From NCBI RefSeq assembly GCF_002078015.1, contig NZ_LWBP01000001.1:310001-374000 (forward strand): a stretch of 64,000 nt of DNA. The letters are read 5' to 3'. Below the pieces are notes generated by a model. It had not been told where the DNA came from, made no database searches, and was given only the letters and a program-made list of their open reading frames with translations. Of the stretch, positions 36,585 through 45,071 are shown piece by piece (position 1 is the first letter of the stretch; the number at the start of each line of letters is the position of its first letter). This DNA comes from Niastella populi. GTDB lineage: Bacteria > Bacteroidota > Bacteroidia > Chitinophagales > Chitinophagaceae. The translations under genes were made by a program, and so were the position numbers.

Positions 36585-37838
36585 ATGCCTTACTTATTTA
36601 CTTCTGAGAGTGTTTCGGAAGGCCATCCTGATAAAATAGCTGACCAGATCTCTGATGCCCTTATTGACAACTTCCTGGCATTTGACGCCCAATCGAAAGT
36701 AGCTTGTGAAACATTGGTTACAACCGGTCAGGTAGTGCTGGCGGGTGAAGTTAAATCGAAGGCATATCTCGATGTTCAGGAAATAGCCCGTGAGGTGATT
36801 CGCAAAATTGGTTATACCAAAAGCGAGTACATGTTCGAAGCCAGCTCATGCGGTGTATTATCAGCCATTCACGAGCAGTCGTCCGATATTAACCAGGGTG
36901 TTGACAGAACAAAGAAAGAAGATCAGGGCGCTGGTGACCAGGGTATGATGTTTGGTTACGCTACCAACGAAACCGAAGATTATATGCCACTGGCATTGGA
37001 CATTGCCCATAAATTATTGATAGAACTGGCCTCCCTGCGCCGCGAAGGAAAAAAGATCGAGTACCTACGTCCCGATGCCAAAAGCCAGGTTACCCTCGAA
37101 TACGATGATAACAACAAGCCTGTTCGTATCGATGCTATTGTTGTAAGCACCCAGCACGATGATTTTGATTCAGAATCAAAAATGGCTAAAAAGATCAGGG
37201 AAGATGTGATCAACATCCTGATCCCACGCGTTAAAGCAAAGTATAAAAAATACGCTCACCTGTTCAACGATAAGATCAAGTACCACGTAAACCCAACCGG
37301 TAAGTTCGTTATCGGCGGACCGCATGGCGATACTGGTTTAACCGGCCGTAAGATCATCGTTGATACCTACGGTGGTAAAGGCGCTCACGGTGGTGGCGCG
37401 TTCAGCGGAAAAGATCCTTCAAAGGTTGACCGTTCTGCTGCCTATGCTACCCGTCACATTGCGAAGAACCTGGTTGCTGCCGGTTTGTGCGATGAAGTAC
37501 TGGTACAGGTTTCATACGCTATTGGTGTTGCCCAGCCAATGGGTTTGTACATCAATACCTATGGCACTGCCAAAGTTGAGCTTACCGATGGTGAAATAGC
37601 CAAACGCGTTAGCCAGATCTTCGATATGCGTCCTTACTTCATTGAGCAACGTCTTAAACTGCGTAATCCTATTTACAGTGAAACTGCTGCATACGGACAC
37701 ATGGGCCGTCAGCCGGAAGTGGTTGAAAAAACCTTCACTGCACCCGATGGTAAAACCATTAAGAAAAAAGTGGAGCTGTTTACCTGGGAGAAGCTGGATT
37801 ATGTAAGGAAGATCAAGCAGGCTTTCGGGATCAGATAA
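36585..37838 (+). CDS. metK: S-adenosylmethionine synthetase
   Basis: The 417-residue enzyme opens [19 protein letters not shown], and carries [16 protein letters not shown] and the phosphate-binding [18 protein letters not shown]. It makes SAM from methionine and ATP. The length is slightly above the 384 of E. coli because of small insertions typical of Bacteroidota. Codon use is more strongly biased than the neighbours, as expected for a highly expressed gene. A terminator follows at 37866. Confidence 0.97.
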   Translation: MPYLFTSESVSEGHPDKIADQISDALIDNFLAFDAQSKVACETLVTTGQVVLAGEVKSKAYLDVQEIAREVIRKIGYTKSEYMFEASSCGVLSAIHEQSSDINQGVDRTKKEDQGAGDQGMMFGYATNETEDYMPLALDIAHKLLIELASLRREGKKIEYLRPDAKSQVTLEYDDNNKPVRIDAIVVSTQHDDFDSESKMAKKIREDVINILIPRVKAKYKKYAHLFNDKIKYHVNPTGKFVIGGPHGDTGLTGRKIIVDTYGGKGAHGGGAFSGKDPSKVDRSAAYATRHIAKNLVAAGLCDEVLVQVSYAIGVAQPMGLYINTYGTAKVELTDGEIAKRVSQIFDMRPYFIEQRLKLRNPIYSETAAYGHMGRQPEVVEKTFTAPDGKTIKKKVELFTWEKLDYVRKIKQAFGIR

Positions 37839-37865
37839 AAAATTGAACTCATGTAAGTACTTGAA

Positions 37866-37897
37866 TGCCATCCTGTTTTGCGGGATGGTATTTGTTT
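37866..37897 (+). terminator. probable terminator of metK
   Basis: CCATCC pairs with GGATGG around a nine-base loop, followed by TATTTGTTTG. The T tract is interrupted, so it is weaker than others in the window. Confidence 0.65.
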
Positions 37898-37922
37898 GTA
37901 TGAGATATTTTAGTTATATTTG
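37891..37922 (+). promoter_or_regulatory. full Bacteroidota promoter (TTTG-N20-TATATTTG)
   Basis: TTTG at 37891-37894 and TATATTTG at 37915-37922 are spaced by 20 bases, the standard arrangement. The start codon at 37939 follows 16 bases later. Confidence 0.75.
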
Positions 37923-37938
37923 TTGAAACCGTGAGAGA

Positions 37939-38225
37939 ATGGTGACAGCATCACAGGCGGTTAAAATGTACGAATTGTTGAATAAGCACTTCATGAATAA
38001 AGAAGATGCACAGGCGGTAGTTGCAAGTATTGAAGATATTGTTGATAATAAATTCAATACTGAAAAAGACCGGCTTGCCACAAAAGAAGATTTTTTTGCT
38101 TAAAAAGTGATATCAACAAGTTGGTAACCCGCATGGAGCAATGTTTCAAAGATCAATTGAAATGGATAATTGTGTTAATGATAGGTTGGTCTTCTTTGCT
38201 GGTGGCCGCAATTAAACTCTTATAA
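37939..38225 (+). pseudogene. small coiled-coil membrane protein with apparent -1 frameshift at a T7 run
   Basis: The first frame, MVTASQAVKMYELLNKHF to ATKEDFFA, stops at 38101-38103 after 54 codons. Reading one base back at the run of seven T (38091-38097) opens CLKSDINKLVTRMEQCF, then the membrane helix KWIIVLMIGWSSLLVAA, to a stop at 38223. Together these make a complete CCDC90/DUF1640-like coiled-coil protein with one C-terminal anchor. The gene has a good promoter and a strong terminator. It is either a frameshifted gene, a sequencing error in the homopolymer, or a programmed -1 shift on T-TTT-TTT. Confidence 0.75.
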
Positions 38226-38246
38226 AGACTTAGAAATAGATTATTC

Positions 38247-38278
38247 AGTCCTGACGGTACCGTCAGGACTTTTTTTTG
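38247..38278 (+). terminator. intrinsic terminator of the frameshifted coiled-coil gene
   Basis: AGTCCTGACGGT pairs perfectly with ACCGTCAGGACT without a loop beyond the centre, followed by eight T. Confidence 0.92.
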
Positions 38279-38290
38279 TAGCAGATGTTC

Positions 38291-38298
38291 TATTTTCG
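38291..38298 (+). promoter_or_regulatory. -7-like element (TATTTTCG) directly before the NUDIX gene
   Basis: It is one mismatch from TAnnTTTG and only four bases before the ATG at 38303. If used, the mRNA is leaderless or nearly so. Confidence 0.4.
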
Positions 38299-38302
38299 GG
38301 CC

Positions 38303-38863
38303 ATGAATGAACAGCTCAATCCATGGAAGGTAATAGATGAAAAAAAGATCTATGAAAATCCCTGGATACAACTCACCGAATTCGATGTGATCAATCCTTC
38401 AGGCGGCAAAGGCATCTATGGCAAAGTGCATTTTAAAGGCATTGCCACCGGCGCCCTGCCGCTCGATGACGAATTGAATACATATCTGGTTGGACAGTAC
38501 CGCTTCACGATCGATCGCTATAGCTGGGAAATACCTGAAGGCGGTGGCGCCTTCGGCATTGACCCTGTTGAATCGGCCAAACGCGAATTGCTCGAAGAAA
38601 CCGGGTTGGTGGCAGCCGAGTGGACGCATCTCGTTGAAATGCACCTGAGCAATTCCGTTACGGATGAATATGCGGTGGTTTACCTGGCAAGGAATTTAAG
38701 CCAGCATACCGCCTCGCCCGAAGAAACGGAACAATTGCAGGTAAAGAAACTGCCGTTTGAAGAAGCATACAAAATGGTAGAACGCGGCGAAATAACCGAT
38801 TCGATGTCGGTAGCAGCTATTTTAAAAGTAAAACTCATGTTGGCAGATGGACGGTTATCATAA
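38303..38863 (+). CDS. NUDIX hydrolase (ADP-ribose pyrophosphatase-like)
   Basis: From the ATG at 38303 the product is 186 residues beginning MNEQLNPWKVIDEKKIYENPW. The Nudix box reads GGGAFGIDPVESAKRELLEETGL: the REL.EE metal-binding core is intact but the first Glu of G-x5-E is Ile. The N-terminal beta-sheet and YRFTIDRYSWEIPEG are typical of ADP-ribose pyrophosphatases, which cut nucleotide-sugar diphosphates. It overlaps the rlmB start by 17 bases, so they are co-transcribed. Confidence 0.85.
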   Translation: MNEQLNPWKVIDEKKIYENPWIQLTEFDVINPSGGKGIYGKVHFKGIATGALPLDDELNTYLVGQYRFTIDRYSWEIPEGGGAFGIDPVESAKRELLEETGLVAAEWTHLVEMHLSNSVTDEYAVVYLARNLSQHTASPEETEQLQVKKLPFEEAYKMVERGEITDSMSVAAILKVKLMLADGRLS

Positions 38864-39611
38864 AAAGAAACCAGGTATAAACAAAGGATCGTTGATCATT
38901 GGCCGTCAGCCGGTAATTGAAGCCATTCAATCGGGCAGGCCTATCGATAAAATATTCTTTCAGCGAAATGTAAGCGGCGATTCCATTGGCACTATCAGGC
39001 AACTGGCACGGGATCAGAACATTCCCATACAACAGGTGCCACCCGAAAAACTGCAATCCTTTACAAAGGCCAATCACCAGGGCGTTATTGCCATTGCGGG
39101 CCTGGTACAGTATATGGACCTGCAACAGGTGATAGACCATGTTATGGGTAACGGTGAAACGCCTTTGTTTGTAATACTCGATGGTATAACCGATGTGCGT
39201 AATATCGGGGCTATTGCCCGCAGTGCGGTGTGTTGCGGCGCGCAGGCCATTATCATTCCCGACAAAGGCGTTGGCGCCCTGAATGAAGAGGCCATGAAAT
39301 CATCGGCCGGCGCCCTGGAAAAGATCAATATTTGCCGGGTGAACAGTTTAATGAAAGCGGTAGATACCCTGCACCTGAACGGGATAAAAGTACTTGCCAC
39401 TGAAATGACTGCCGAAAAGTTCCTGTATGAAGTTGATTATACAGCGCCCTGCTGCATTGTAATGGGAAATGAAGAGAACGGCGTATTCCCTGCGTTGATG
39501 AAAATATGCGATGAAAAAATAAAGATCCCGATGGCGGGAAATTTTGAATCGTTCAATGTGTCGGTTGCCACCGGAATCGTGCTGTATGAAGCAATGAAGA
39601 GTAGAATGTGA
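38847..39611 (+). CDS. rlmB: 23S rRNA (guanosine-2'-O-)-methyltransferase, TrmH/SPOUT family
   Basis: The 254-residue protein has an N-terminal substrate-binding domain (IIGRQPVIEAIQSGRPIDKIFF) and the SPOUT knot motifs: LDGITDVRNIGAIARSA, IVMGNEENGVFP and IPMAGNFESFNVSVATGIVLYE. These are the three TrmH signatures; the layout is that of RlmB, which methylates G2251 of 23S rRNA. RlmB versus another TrmH-type target is the residual doubt. It overlaps the NUDIX gene by 17 bases. Confidence 0.92.
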   Translation: MDGYHKKKPGINKGSLIIGRQPVIEAIQSGRPIDKIFFQRNVSGDSIGTIRQLARDQNIPIQQVPPEKLQSFTKANHQGVIAIAGLVQYMDLQQVIDHVMGNGETPLFVILDGITDVRNIGAIARSAVCCGAQAIIIPDKGVGALNEEAMKSSAGALEKINICRVNSLMKAVDTLHLNGIKVLATEMTAEKFLYEVDYTAPCCIVMGNEENGVFPALMKICDEKIKIPMAGNFESFNVSVATGIVLYEAMKSRM

Positions 39612-39841
39612 TAATGTGATAATTCGATAATCCCGCAGAGCGGGACAAGTTGTGATAATGGCCAATAAACCACTGTTACAGGTTACAGGTGAAATACAGG
39701 TTGTGGGTAATCTGGAAAAGAAAATGAGGCCGCAGGAACGGGCTGCCATTGCGTGAAGCCTGCATATATTTAGTTGTCACGAATGAAAGAACCACAAACC
39801 ACAAACAACAAACCACAAACAACAAACTATAAACTGTGGTT
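39612..39841. repeat. GATAATGTGATAAT words and one CAAACCACAAAC arm
   Basis: GTGATAATGTGATAATTCGATAAT starts right at the rlmB stop. From 39786 to 39838 runs ACCACAAACAACAAACCAC-type sequence, the same arm sequence as the 3'-end hairpins at 41972 and 44261, but without the conserved loop or the second arm. No gene is present. Confidence 0.6.
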
Positions 39842-40729
39842 ATGAATACCAGTGAACAAAGTACAACGGAGCCGATTCAACTGATCGAATGTCCCCGCGA
39901 CGCCATGCAGGGCTGGCCGGTTTTTATTCCAACCGAAAAAAAGATCGAATACCTGCATTCTTTGTTGCAGGTAGGCTTTCACACGCTTGATTTTGGCAGT
40001 TTTGTATCGGCCAAAGCCATTCCGCAACTCACCGATACGGCAACCGTTTTAAAGGGGCTGCAGCAACTGCCGGTAGATTCGCCAACGAAATTGCTGGCCA
40101 TCATTGCCAATGTGCGCGGAGCAGAAGAAGCGGCCGCATTTGATGCGATCAGCTACCTGGGTTTTCCATTTTCCGTAAGCGAAACCTTTCAACAACGCAA
40201 TACCAACAGCAGCATTGCGCAATCGCTGCAACGGGTAACTGACATACAACGTATTTGCGAACAAAGCCGTAAAGCGCTCGTCATTTATATCTCCATGGGT
40301 TTTGGCAACCCTTATGGCGATGCCTGGTCGCCGGAGATCGTGTTTGAATGGGTGAACAGGATCGCAGCCCTCGGCGTTCCCGTTATTTCGCTTGCCGACA
40401 CCGTGGGCCTCGCCACGCCTGAACAGGTATATTCCATGACCAGTTATGTGATCGAAAAACTTCCTCAACACCAGATCGGGGTGCACCTCCATAGCAGTGC
40501 CCACAACCGCGCCGCCAAGATAGAAGCCGCCCGCAAGGCAGGCTGCCGCCGGTTCGACTCAGCCATGAAAGGTATTGGCGGCTGCCCCATGGCCAATGAC
40601 GACCTCGTTGGCAACATCGATACCGAATGGCTCATATCATATTTAGAACAATATGATAATTTGCCCATGTTGAATAAAACAGCGCTAGCGAAAAGTGTTA
40701 ACTTAGCTAACGAAATATTTACCTTATGA
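39842..40729 (+). CDS. mvaB: hydroxymethylglutaryl-CoA lyase
   Basis: From the ATG at 39842 the product is 295 residues. It has IECPRDAMQGWP (the ...RDG-like active-site strand), YISMGFGNPYGDAWSPE, HLHSSAHNRAAK and the metal/catalytic loop GIGGCPMANDDLVGNIDTE with the essential Cys. It splits HMG-CoA into acetoacetate and acetyl-CoA, the last step of leucine breakdown. No other leucine-degradation gene is adjacent. Confidence 0.93.
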   Translation: MNTSEQSTTEPIQLIECPRDAMQGWPVFIPTEKKIEYLHSLLQVGFHTLDFGSFVSAKAIPQLTDTATVLKGLQQLPVDSPTKLLAIIANVRGAEEAAAFDAISYLGFPFSVSETFQQRNTNSSIAQSLQRVTDIQRICEQSRKALVIYISMGFGNPYGDAWSPEIVFEWVNRIAALGVPVISLADTVGLATPEQVYSMTSYVIEKLPQHQIGVHLHSSAHNRAAKIEAARKAGCRRFDSAMKGIGGCPMANDDLVGNIDTEWLISYLEQYDNLPMLNKTALAKSVNLANEIFTL

Positions 40730-40769
40730 AAAGCGCTATTAGTAAGAAATTTAGCGATTTCAGGATTTC

Positions 40770-40836
40770 GGGATTTTGAGATCTATCAGAGGGTAAAACC
40801 TGATGAAATCTCAAAGTTTCTAAATCTCAAAATCCG
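40770..40836. repeat. inverted repeat GGATTTTGAGAT, relative of the 23490 hairpin
   Basis: GGATTTTGAGAT (40771-40782) and ATCTCAAAATCC (40824-40835) are perfectly complementary. The inner sequence carries the same GATGAAATCTCAAA string found in the 23490 hairpin, so the two are members of one family. Confidence 0.75.
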
Positions 40837-40941
40837 AAATTGAACTTCATGCCTCTTCATTCCTCCTTCGTCCTTTGCATTCCTTATGACTGTTCAACTT
40901 TGAACCTTATCTCTTAATGTATAAACCTGATAAATGTGATT

Positions 40942-41946
40942 ATGGACCTACAGATACCGATTCAGATCTCCACTTTGTCGAATCCCATCAATTACCAGGA
41001 TAATATCATGTTAATGGGGTCGTGCTTTACCGAGCACATCGGCGAAAAGCTCGATGAGCTTAAGTTCAGTGTGCTGCAGAATCCCAATGGTATTTTGTTC
41101 GATCCGGCCAGTGTAGCAAGCAGTCTGGTTTCATATGTTCAGAACAAACAGTATCAAACCGAAGAGCTTTTTTATTATAACGAGGTTTGGCAAAGCTGGC
41201 AACACCATAGCCGGTTCTCAAAAACCGATCTGCAGGAATGCCTGCGCGGCATCAATGCCTCGCAACAGGAAGCGCATGCTTACCTGAAAACGGCCAACTG
41301 GCTTATCATTACTTTAGGCACTTCCTTTTCATACCGGTTGACCGAACAGGTACCTGTTTCATTTCGCCGGGGCGCAGTTCGCGGCGCCGTTGCCAATAAC
41401 CACCGCACGCCTGCAGGCTGGTTCAATAAACACCTGCTCACCATAGAGGAAACGACTACCATGCTCGACAACTGTTTGCACCAGTTGTTCCAGTTCAACC
41501 CCAACCTGAAAGTGATCTTTACGGTAAGCCCGGTGCGGCATATTCGCGATGGCGTTATCGATAATAACCGCAGCAAGGCGCGGCTGATAGAAGTTGTTCA
41601 TCACATGGTGAATAAATTCGACCGGCTGTATTATTTCCCGGCGTATGAGCTGGTGATAGATGTGTTGCGCGATTACCGGTTCTACGATATCGATATGGTG
41701 CATCCCAATTACCAGGCTACTTCTTTTGTGCTCGACAAATTCATGCGGCATTTTGTCGATGAGAAAGCGCAGCAACTTGCAGAAGAAATAAAAAAGATAG
41801 TGATAGCCCGTAAACACAAACCTTTTCAGCCTTCAACCGAAGCACATAAAAGATTTTTAAAAACCCATCTGGAGAAGGCGCAGGAACTGCAGCGAAAATA
41901 TCCGTTTTTGAATCTTGATGAGGATATAAGATACTTTTTGCAATAA
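40942..41946 (+). CDS. GSCFA-domain protein (SGNH-hydrolase-like)
   Basis: The 334-residue protein has the family's defining N-terminal MGSCFTEHIGEKL, then ITLGTSFSYR and the VSPVRHIRDG block that places the His/Asp pair of an SGNH-type esterase, followed by MVHPNYQAT. It probably acts on an acylated substrate, but none is known. I place the start at ATG 40942; a GTG six bases upstream is the alternative. The 3' end is followed by the hairpin at 41972. Confidence 0.88.
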   Translation: MDLQIPIQISTLSNPINYQDNIMLMGSCFTEHIGEKLDELKFSVLQNPNGILFDPASVASSLVSYVQNKQYQTEELFYYNEVWQSWQHHSRFSKTDLQECLRGINASQQEAHAYLKTANWLIITLGTSFSYRLTEQVPVSFRRGAVRGAVANNHRTPAGWFNKHLLTIEETTTMLDNCLHQLFQFNPNLKVIFTVSPVRHIRDGVIDNNRSKARLIEVVHHMVNKFDRLYYFPAYELVIDVLRDYRFYDIDMVHPNYQATSFVLDKFMRHFVDEKAQQLAEEIKKIVIARKHKPFQPSTEAHKRFLKTHLEKAQELQRKYPFLNLDEDIRYFLQ

Positions 41947-41971
41947 GAAACAGACTGGGAGATATGTATAA

Positions 41972-42104
41972 GTTTGTGGTTTGTTGTTTGTTGTTTGTTG
42001 TTTGTTGTTTTTTATACGCGAGTTCAAAATTAATAGTGAACCTCAAAGCGCGGCAGCAACCACAAACTACAAACCACAAACTACAAACCACAAACTACAA
42101 ACTA
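41972..42104. repeat. 3'-end word-repeat hairpin, copy A
   Basis: GTTTGTGGTTTGTTGTTTG arms and ACCACAAACTACAAACC arms enclose a loop whose minus-strand reading is GGTTGCTGCCGCGCTTTGAG then TTAATTTTGAACTCGCG. It lies between two convergent genes, and the arm supplies the TAG stop of the GH109-like gene. Confidence 0.88.
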
Positions 42105-43451
42105 ATATTCATCCCCAAAAGCAAACCTGTTTTTCCTATACATCCATTGCCCATTTGTAAAATCGGGGAACTCCACCGTTTCGTTGCCCAATGCTATGCT
42201 TTGCTCGCTCAATGGGGTAATGGCGCTCCACACGGCAGCATCATATACATCCATAGGCGTTCTGGTCTTACGTTTTACCGATTCAATGAATGCGTGCAAC
42301 ACAAAGAAATCCATTCCGCCATGACCGGCGCCTTCGGTAGATGCGCCCCAGCGTTTCCATAACGGGTGATCGTATTTATCTATGTAAGCCTTTGCATCTT
42401 CCCATTGATCATTGGTTTTGCTTACCCCTTCAATGTAGAGCGAATGATTTACGTCCATCCAGATGCCTTTGGTGCCCTGTACGCGAAAGCCAAGCGAGTA
42501 GGGGCGGGGCAGGTTGGTATCATGTTGCAGCAGTACGGTTTCACCGTTTGCACATTTGATCATGGTGGTAACTACATCGCCCAGTTTAAATTCCACTTTG
42601 GCATTGGGGTGTTGTTCGCCGCCGTTCTTTACAATATAGTCATGTAGTCCGCGCGCTTTGGTGGCAAAGCTGGAGAGTGATACAAAGCGATTGCCATAAT
42701 TGATATTGATCATTTCCGCAACCGGGCCAATACCATGGGTAGGATACAAATCACCGTTACGATGCACGGAATGCTCCGTACGCCAGCGCGCCTCTGAAAA
42801 TGCTTTCTCTCCAAATTCAACGCCGCCGCCATAGGGTTGTGTTCCATTATTGAATTTCACATGCCGCAGATCGTGCTGATAGCCGCCCTGCAGGTGAATA
42901 AGTTCACCAAACATGCCCTGCCGAACCATGTTCAATACGGCCATAACATCGCGGCGGTAACACACGTTCTCGAGCATCATCACATGGGCGTTGTGATGTT
43001 CGGCGGCTTTTACCACCTCCCAGTGGTCCTGCAGGGTGATGCCCAGCATTACTTCGGTGCCGATATATTTAATGCCGGCTTCGAGGCAACCGATGATCAT
43101 GGGTGCATGCCATTCCCAGGGCGTGGCAATGATCACCGCATCGAGCTCTTTCAGTTCAAGCATTTTCTTCCATGCGTTCACATCGTCTTTATACACTTTG
43201 GCCATGGGTTTGCCGGCTTTTTTAAACAGGCTGGCGCTCCGCTCCAGCATGCGCTCATCGATATCGCATATGGCTACCACATTAACATCTTTACGCCGAA
43301 GCGCATTTTCGAGGTGACCCTGGCCGCGCAGGCCAACGCCGATAAAACCCAGTTTAACGGCAGGCTCAGCCGCTGCGAAAATACCGGCGGCGGGTAATAA
43401 TAAACCCGCTGATGCCAGGCCGGTATTTTTGACAAATGATCTTCGGTTCAT
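42102..43451 (-). CDS. Gfo/Idh/MocA-type protein, GH109-like (alpha-N-acetylgalactosaminidase)
   Basis: The 449-residue protein has a Tat-type signal (NRRSFVKNTGLASAGLLL), a Rossmann NAD domain (LGFIGVGLRGQGHLENAL, VVAICDIDERML) and the GH109 core YGGGVEFGEKAFSEARWRT, HRNGDLYPTHGIGPVAEMI. GH109 enzymes use a bound NAD for a redox-assisted cleavage of alpha-GalNAc. The match to the GH109 core is close from memory. Function on a glycoprotein or mucin-type sugar is the inference. The promoter region holds the hairpin at 43471. Confidence 0.88.
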   Translation of the reverse strand: MNRRSFVKNTGLASAGLLLPAAGIFAAAEPAVKLGFIGVGLRGQGHLENALRRKDVNVVAICDIDERMLERSASLFKKAGKPMAKVYKDDVNAWKKMLELKELDAVIIATPWEWHAPMIIGCLEAGIKYIGTEVMLGITLQDHWEVVKAAEHHNAHVMMLENVCYRRDVMAVLNMVRQGMFGELIHLQGGYQHDLRHVKFNNGTQPYGGGVEFGEKAFSEARWRTEHSVHRNGDLYPTHGIGPVAEMININYGNRFVSLSSFATKARGLHDYIVKNGGEQHPNAKVEFKLGDVVTTMIKCANGETVLLQHDTNLPRPYSLGFRVQGTKGIWMDVNHSLYIEGVSKTNDQWEDAKAYIDKYDHPLWKRWGASTEGAGHGGMDFFVLHAFIESVKRKTRTPMDVYDAAVWSAITPLSEQSIALGNETVEFPDFTNGQWMYRKNRFAFGDEY

Positions 43452-43470
43452 AGCTTTAATTTTGTTTTAG

Positions 43471-43519
43471 AGGTGTGCCACACATCCTGAGCGAAGGCGA
43501 GGGAAAGTGTGGCACACCT
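43471..43519. repeat. GTGTGCCAC-type hairpin, copy 3, between divergent genes
   Basis: AGGTGTGCCACAC and GTGTGGCACACCT are fully complementary around a loop of about 23 bases. It ends 19 bases from the GH109-like ATG and 42 bases from the SMUG2 ATG. Confidence 0.9.
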
Positions 43520-43561
43520 GAAGCACCAATTTGGTGCTGCCAAAATACCAAATAAGCGAAC

Positions 43562-44260
43562 ATGAACACTGCCGCTCAAAAACTTACGCAATCGAATGCA
43601 ATTCTGAATTTCTGTAAAAACCTGTCGCCCCATATCAAATTACCGGCCGGTGTGTCCATTATGAACCCATTTGCCGATGCGGAGGCCTGGCAACTGGCCG
43701 AAACGTTCTATACCAGATTTTACAACGATCATCATCCGCGTACATTCATCTTCGGTATCAATCCCGGGCGTTTTGGCGGCGGCGTTACCGGTATTCCGTT
43801 CACCGATCCCATACGCCTGAAAGAAGTGTGCGGCATCGATAACGACCTGCCGAAAAAAGCGGAGTTATCGTCGCATTTTATATATGCAGTGGTAGAAGCG
43901 TATGGCGGTGCCAAAGCATTCTATTACGACTTTTATATTACAGCCATGTCGCCGCTGGGATTTACAAAGGATGGCGTTAACCTGAACTATTATGACGATA
44001 AGGAATTACTGAAAGACAGCGAGCCGTTCATTTTACAAAGCATCAACGAACAGCTGGATACCATTGCAACTACGCGTGAGCATTGTTTTTGTCTGGGGGA
44101 AGGCACCAATTACAAGATCTTTCAGAAGATCAATGCGAAGCACGGTTTCTTTAAGGAAATAATTCCGCTGCCGCATCCGCGGTGGGTGATGCAATACCGG
44201 AGGAAGAAGGTGGATGAGTATGTAAAAGTATATTTGGAGAAATTAAGAAGGAGTTTATAG
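43562..44260 (+). CDS. uracil-DNA-glycosylase-like protein of the SMUG2 (DUF4918) type
   Basis: The 232-residue protein has FIFGINPGRFGGGVTGIPFTDP, the active-site motif of SMUG-type glycosylases (GMNPGPFG in SMUG1), and LPHPRWVMQYRRK near the C-terminus where SMUG1 has its HPS loop. It would remove uracil or related bases from DNA. The TAG stop is formed by the first word of the downstream hairpin (TTTATAGTTTATAA). Confidence 0.85.
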   Translation: MNTAAQKLTQSNAILNFCKNLSPHIKLPAGVSIMNPFADAEAWQLAETFYTRFYNDHHPRTFIFGINPGRFGGGVTGIPFTDPIRLKEVCGIDNDLPKKAELSSHFIYAVVEAYGGAKAFYYDFYITAMSPLGFTKDGVNLNYYDDKELLKDSEPFILQSINEQLDTIATTREHCFCLGEGTNYKIFQKINAKHGFFKEIIPLPHPRWVMQYRRKKVDEYVKVYLEKLRRSL

Positions 44261-44379
44261 TTTATAATTTGTGGTTTGTTGTTTGTAGTTTGTTGTTGCT
44301 GCCGCGCTTTGAGAGTTAAAATTAATTTTTAACTCGTGTGTTTATGAACCACAAACCCTAAACCACAAACCACAAACTA
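44261..44379. repeat. 3'-end word-repeat hairpin, copy B
   Basis: GTGGTTTGTTGTTTGTAG arms and CCACAAACCACAAACTAG arms enclose GCTGCCGCGCTTTGAG followed by TTAATTTTTAACTCG. It fills the whole gap between the convergent SMUG2 and miaE genes and contributes the TAG stop to both. Confidence 0.9.
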
Positions 44380-44985
44380 GTGAATTCGATCTCCCCGCAC
44401 TTCTATTTTCTGCATCAACACGGCTTCATAAGCCAGCCATTCCTGCCAGCGTTTGCGTACAATTGATTTTTCTACATAGGTTTCGGCCAGCTCTATGAAT
44501 AAATGATAATGGCCGGCTTCGCTTTCCATAAAGCGGCGGTAAAAATTGCGCAGGTATTCATCGTCGAGACCTTCGCTCAGGCGTTTGAAGCGTTCGCAGC
44601 TGCGGGCTTCTATCAGGGCAAAGATCAACAGCTTATCGAGCAGCCTTTGTTCAGGGCTGCCGTCTTTCTTTTGAAATAACTGCAGCTGGTTTACATATTC
44701 ATCCTTTCGTTGTTTGCCCAGCTTCAGATTGCGTTTATGCAGTTCGGCCAGCACCAGGCGAAAGTGTCCCCATTCTTCGGTAACGATGGGGGCCAGCTCA
44801 GTCACCAGCTTTTCCAATTCGCTGTATCGCTGTATGAGCGAAATGCAACTGGTAGCTGCCTTTTGCTCGCAATACGCATGATCGGTTAGAATATACTCCA
44901 GCGACAATTCGGCCAGGTTCACCCAGCGCGGGTCTGTGGGCAGGTGCAGCCCGAGGATATTTTTTGTTTCGTTGGTAGTGCTCAT
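44377..44985 (-). CDS. miaE: tRNA-(ms2io6A)-hydroxylase
   Basis: From the ATG at 44985 the product is 202 residues. It has the ferritin-like di-iron ligands: EEWGHFRLVLAEL, EARSCERF and ESEAGHYHLFIELAE. MiaE hydroxylates the isopentenyl side chain at A37 of tRNA. A GTG nine bases upstream overlaps the promoter element at 44994-45001, so the ATG is preferred; the mRNA is then nearly leaderless. It diverges from the bioF-like gene with a hairpin between them. Confidence 0.93.
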   Translation of the reverse strand: MSTTNETKNILGLHLPTDPRWVNLAELSLEYILTDHAYCEQKAATSCISLIQRYSELEKLVTELAPIVTEEWGHFRLVLAELHKRNLKLGKQRKDEYVNQLQLFQKKDGSPEQRLLDKLLIFALIEARSCERFKRLSEGLDDEYLRNFYRRFMESEAGHYHLFIELAETYVEKSIVRKRWQEWLAYEAVLMQKIEVRGDRIH

Positions 44986-44993
44986 AAAGTGCA

Positions 44994-45001
44994 CAAAGTT
45001 A
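44994..45001 (-). promoter_or_regulatory. -7 element (TAACTTTG) directly before miaE
   Basis: On the minus strand TAACTTTG ends eight bases before the ATG at 44985, leaving room for at most a few bases of leader. Confidence 0.55.
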
Positions 45002-45027
45002 ATGGCTAAGTGCGATATTTGAGCCTT

Positions 45028-45060
45028 AAGTGTGCCACACCTTCAAGGTGCGGCACACTT
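45028..45060. repeat. GTGTGCCAC-type hairpin, copy 4, tight loop
   Basis: AAGTGTGCCACACCTT pairs with AAGGTGCGGCACACTT (one A-C mismatch) around a single C. It ends 11 bases before the bioF-like ATG and lies 43 bases from the miaE start. Confidence 0.92.
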
Positions 45061-45071
45061 CAATGCAAGTT

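Noticed and set aside
45030-45071. Earlier ATG starts for the bioF-like gene
   Set aside because: Codons 1-14 of the longer frame translate the hairpin at 45028-45060 and are not part of the protein family.
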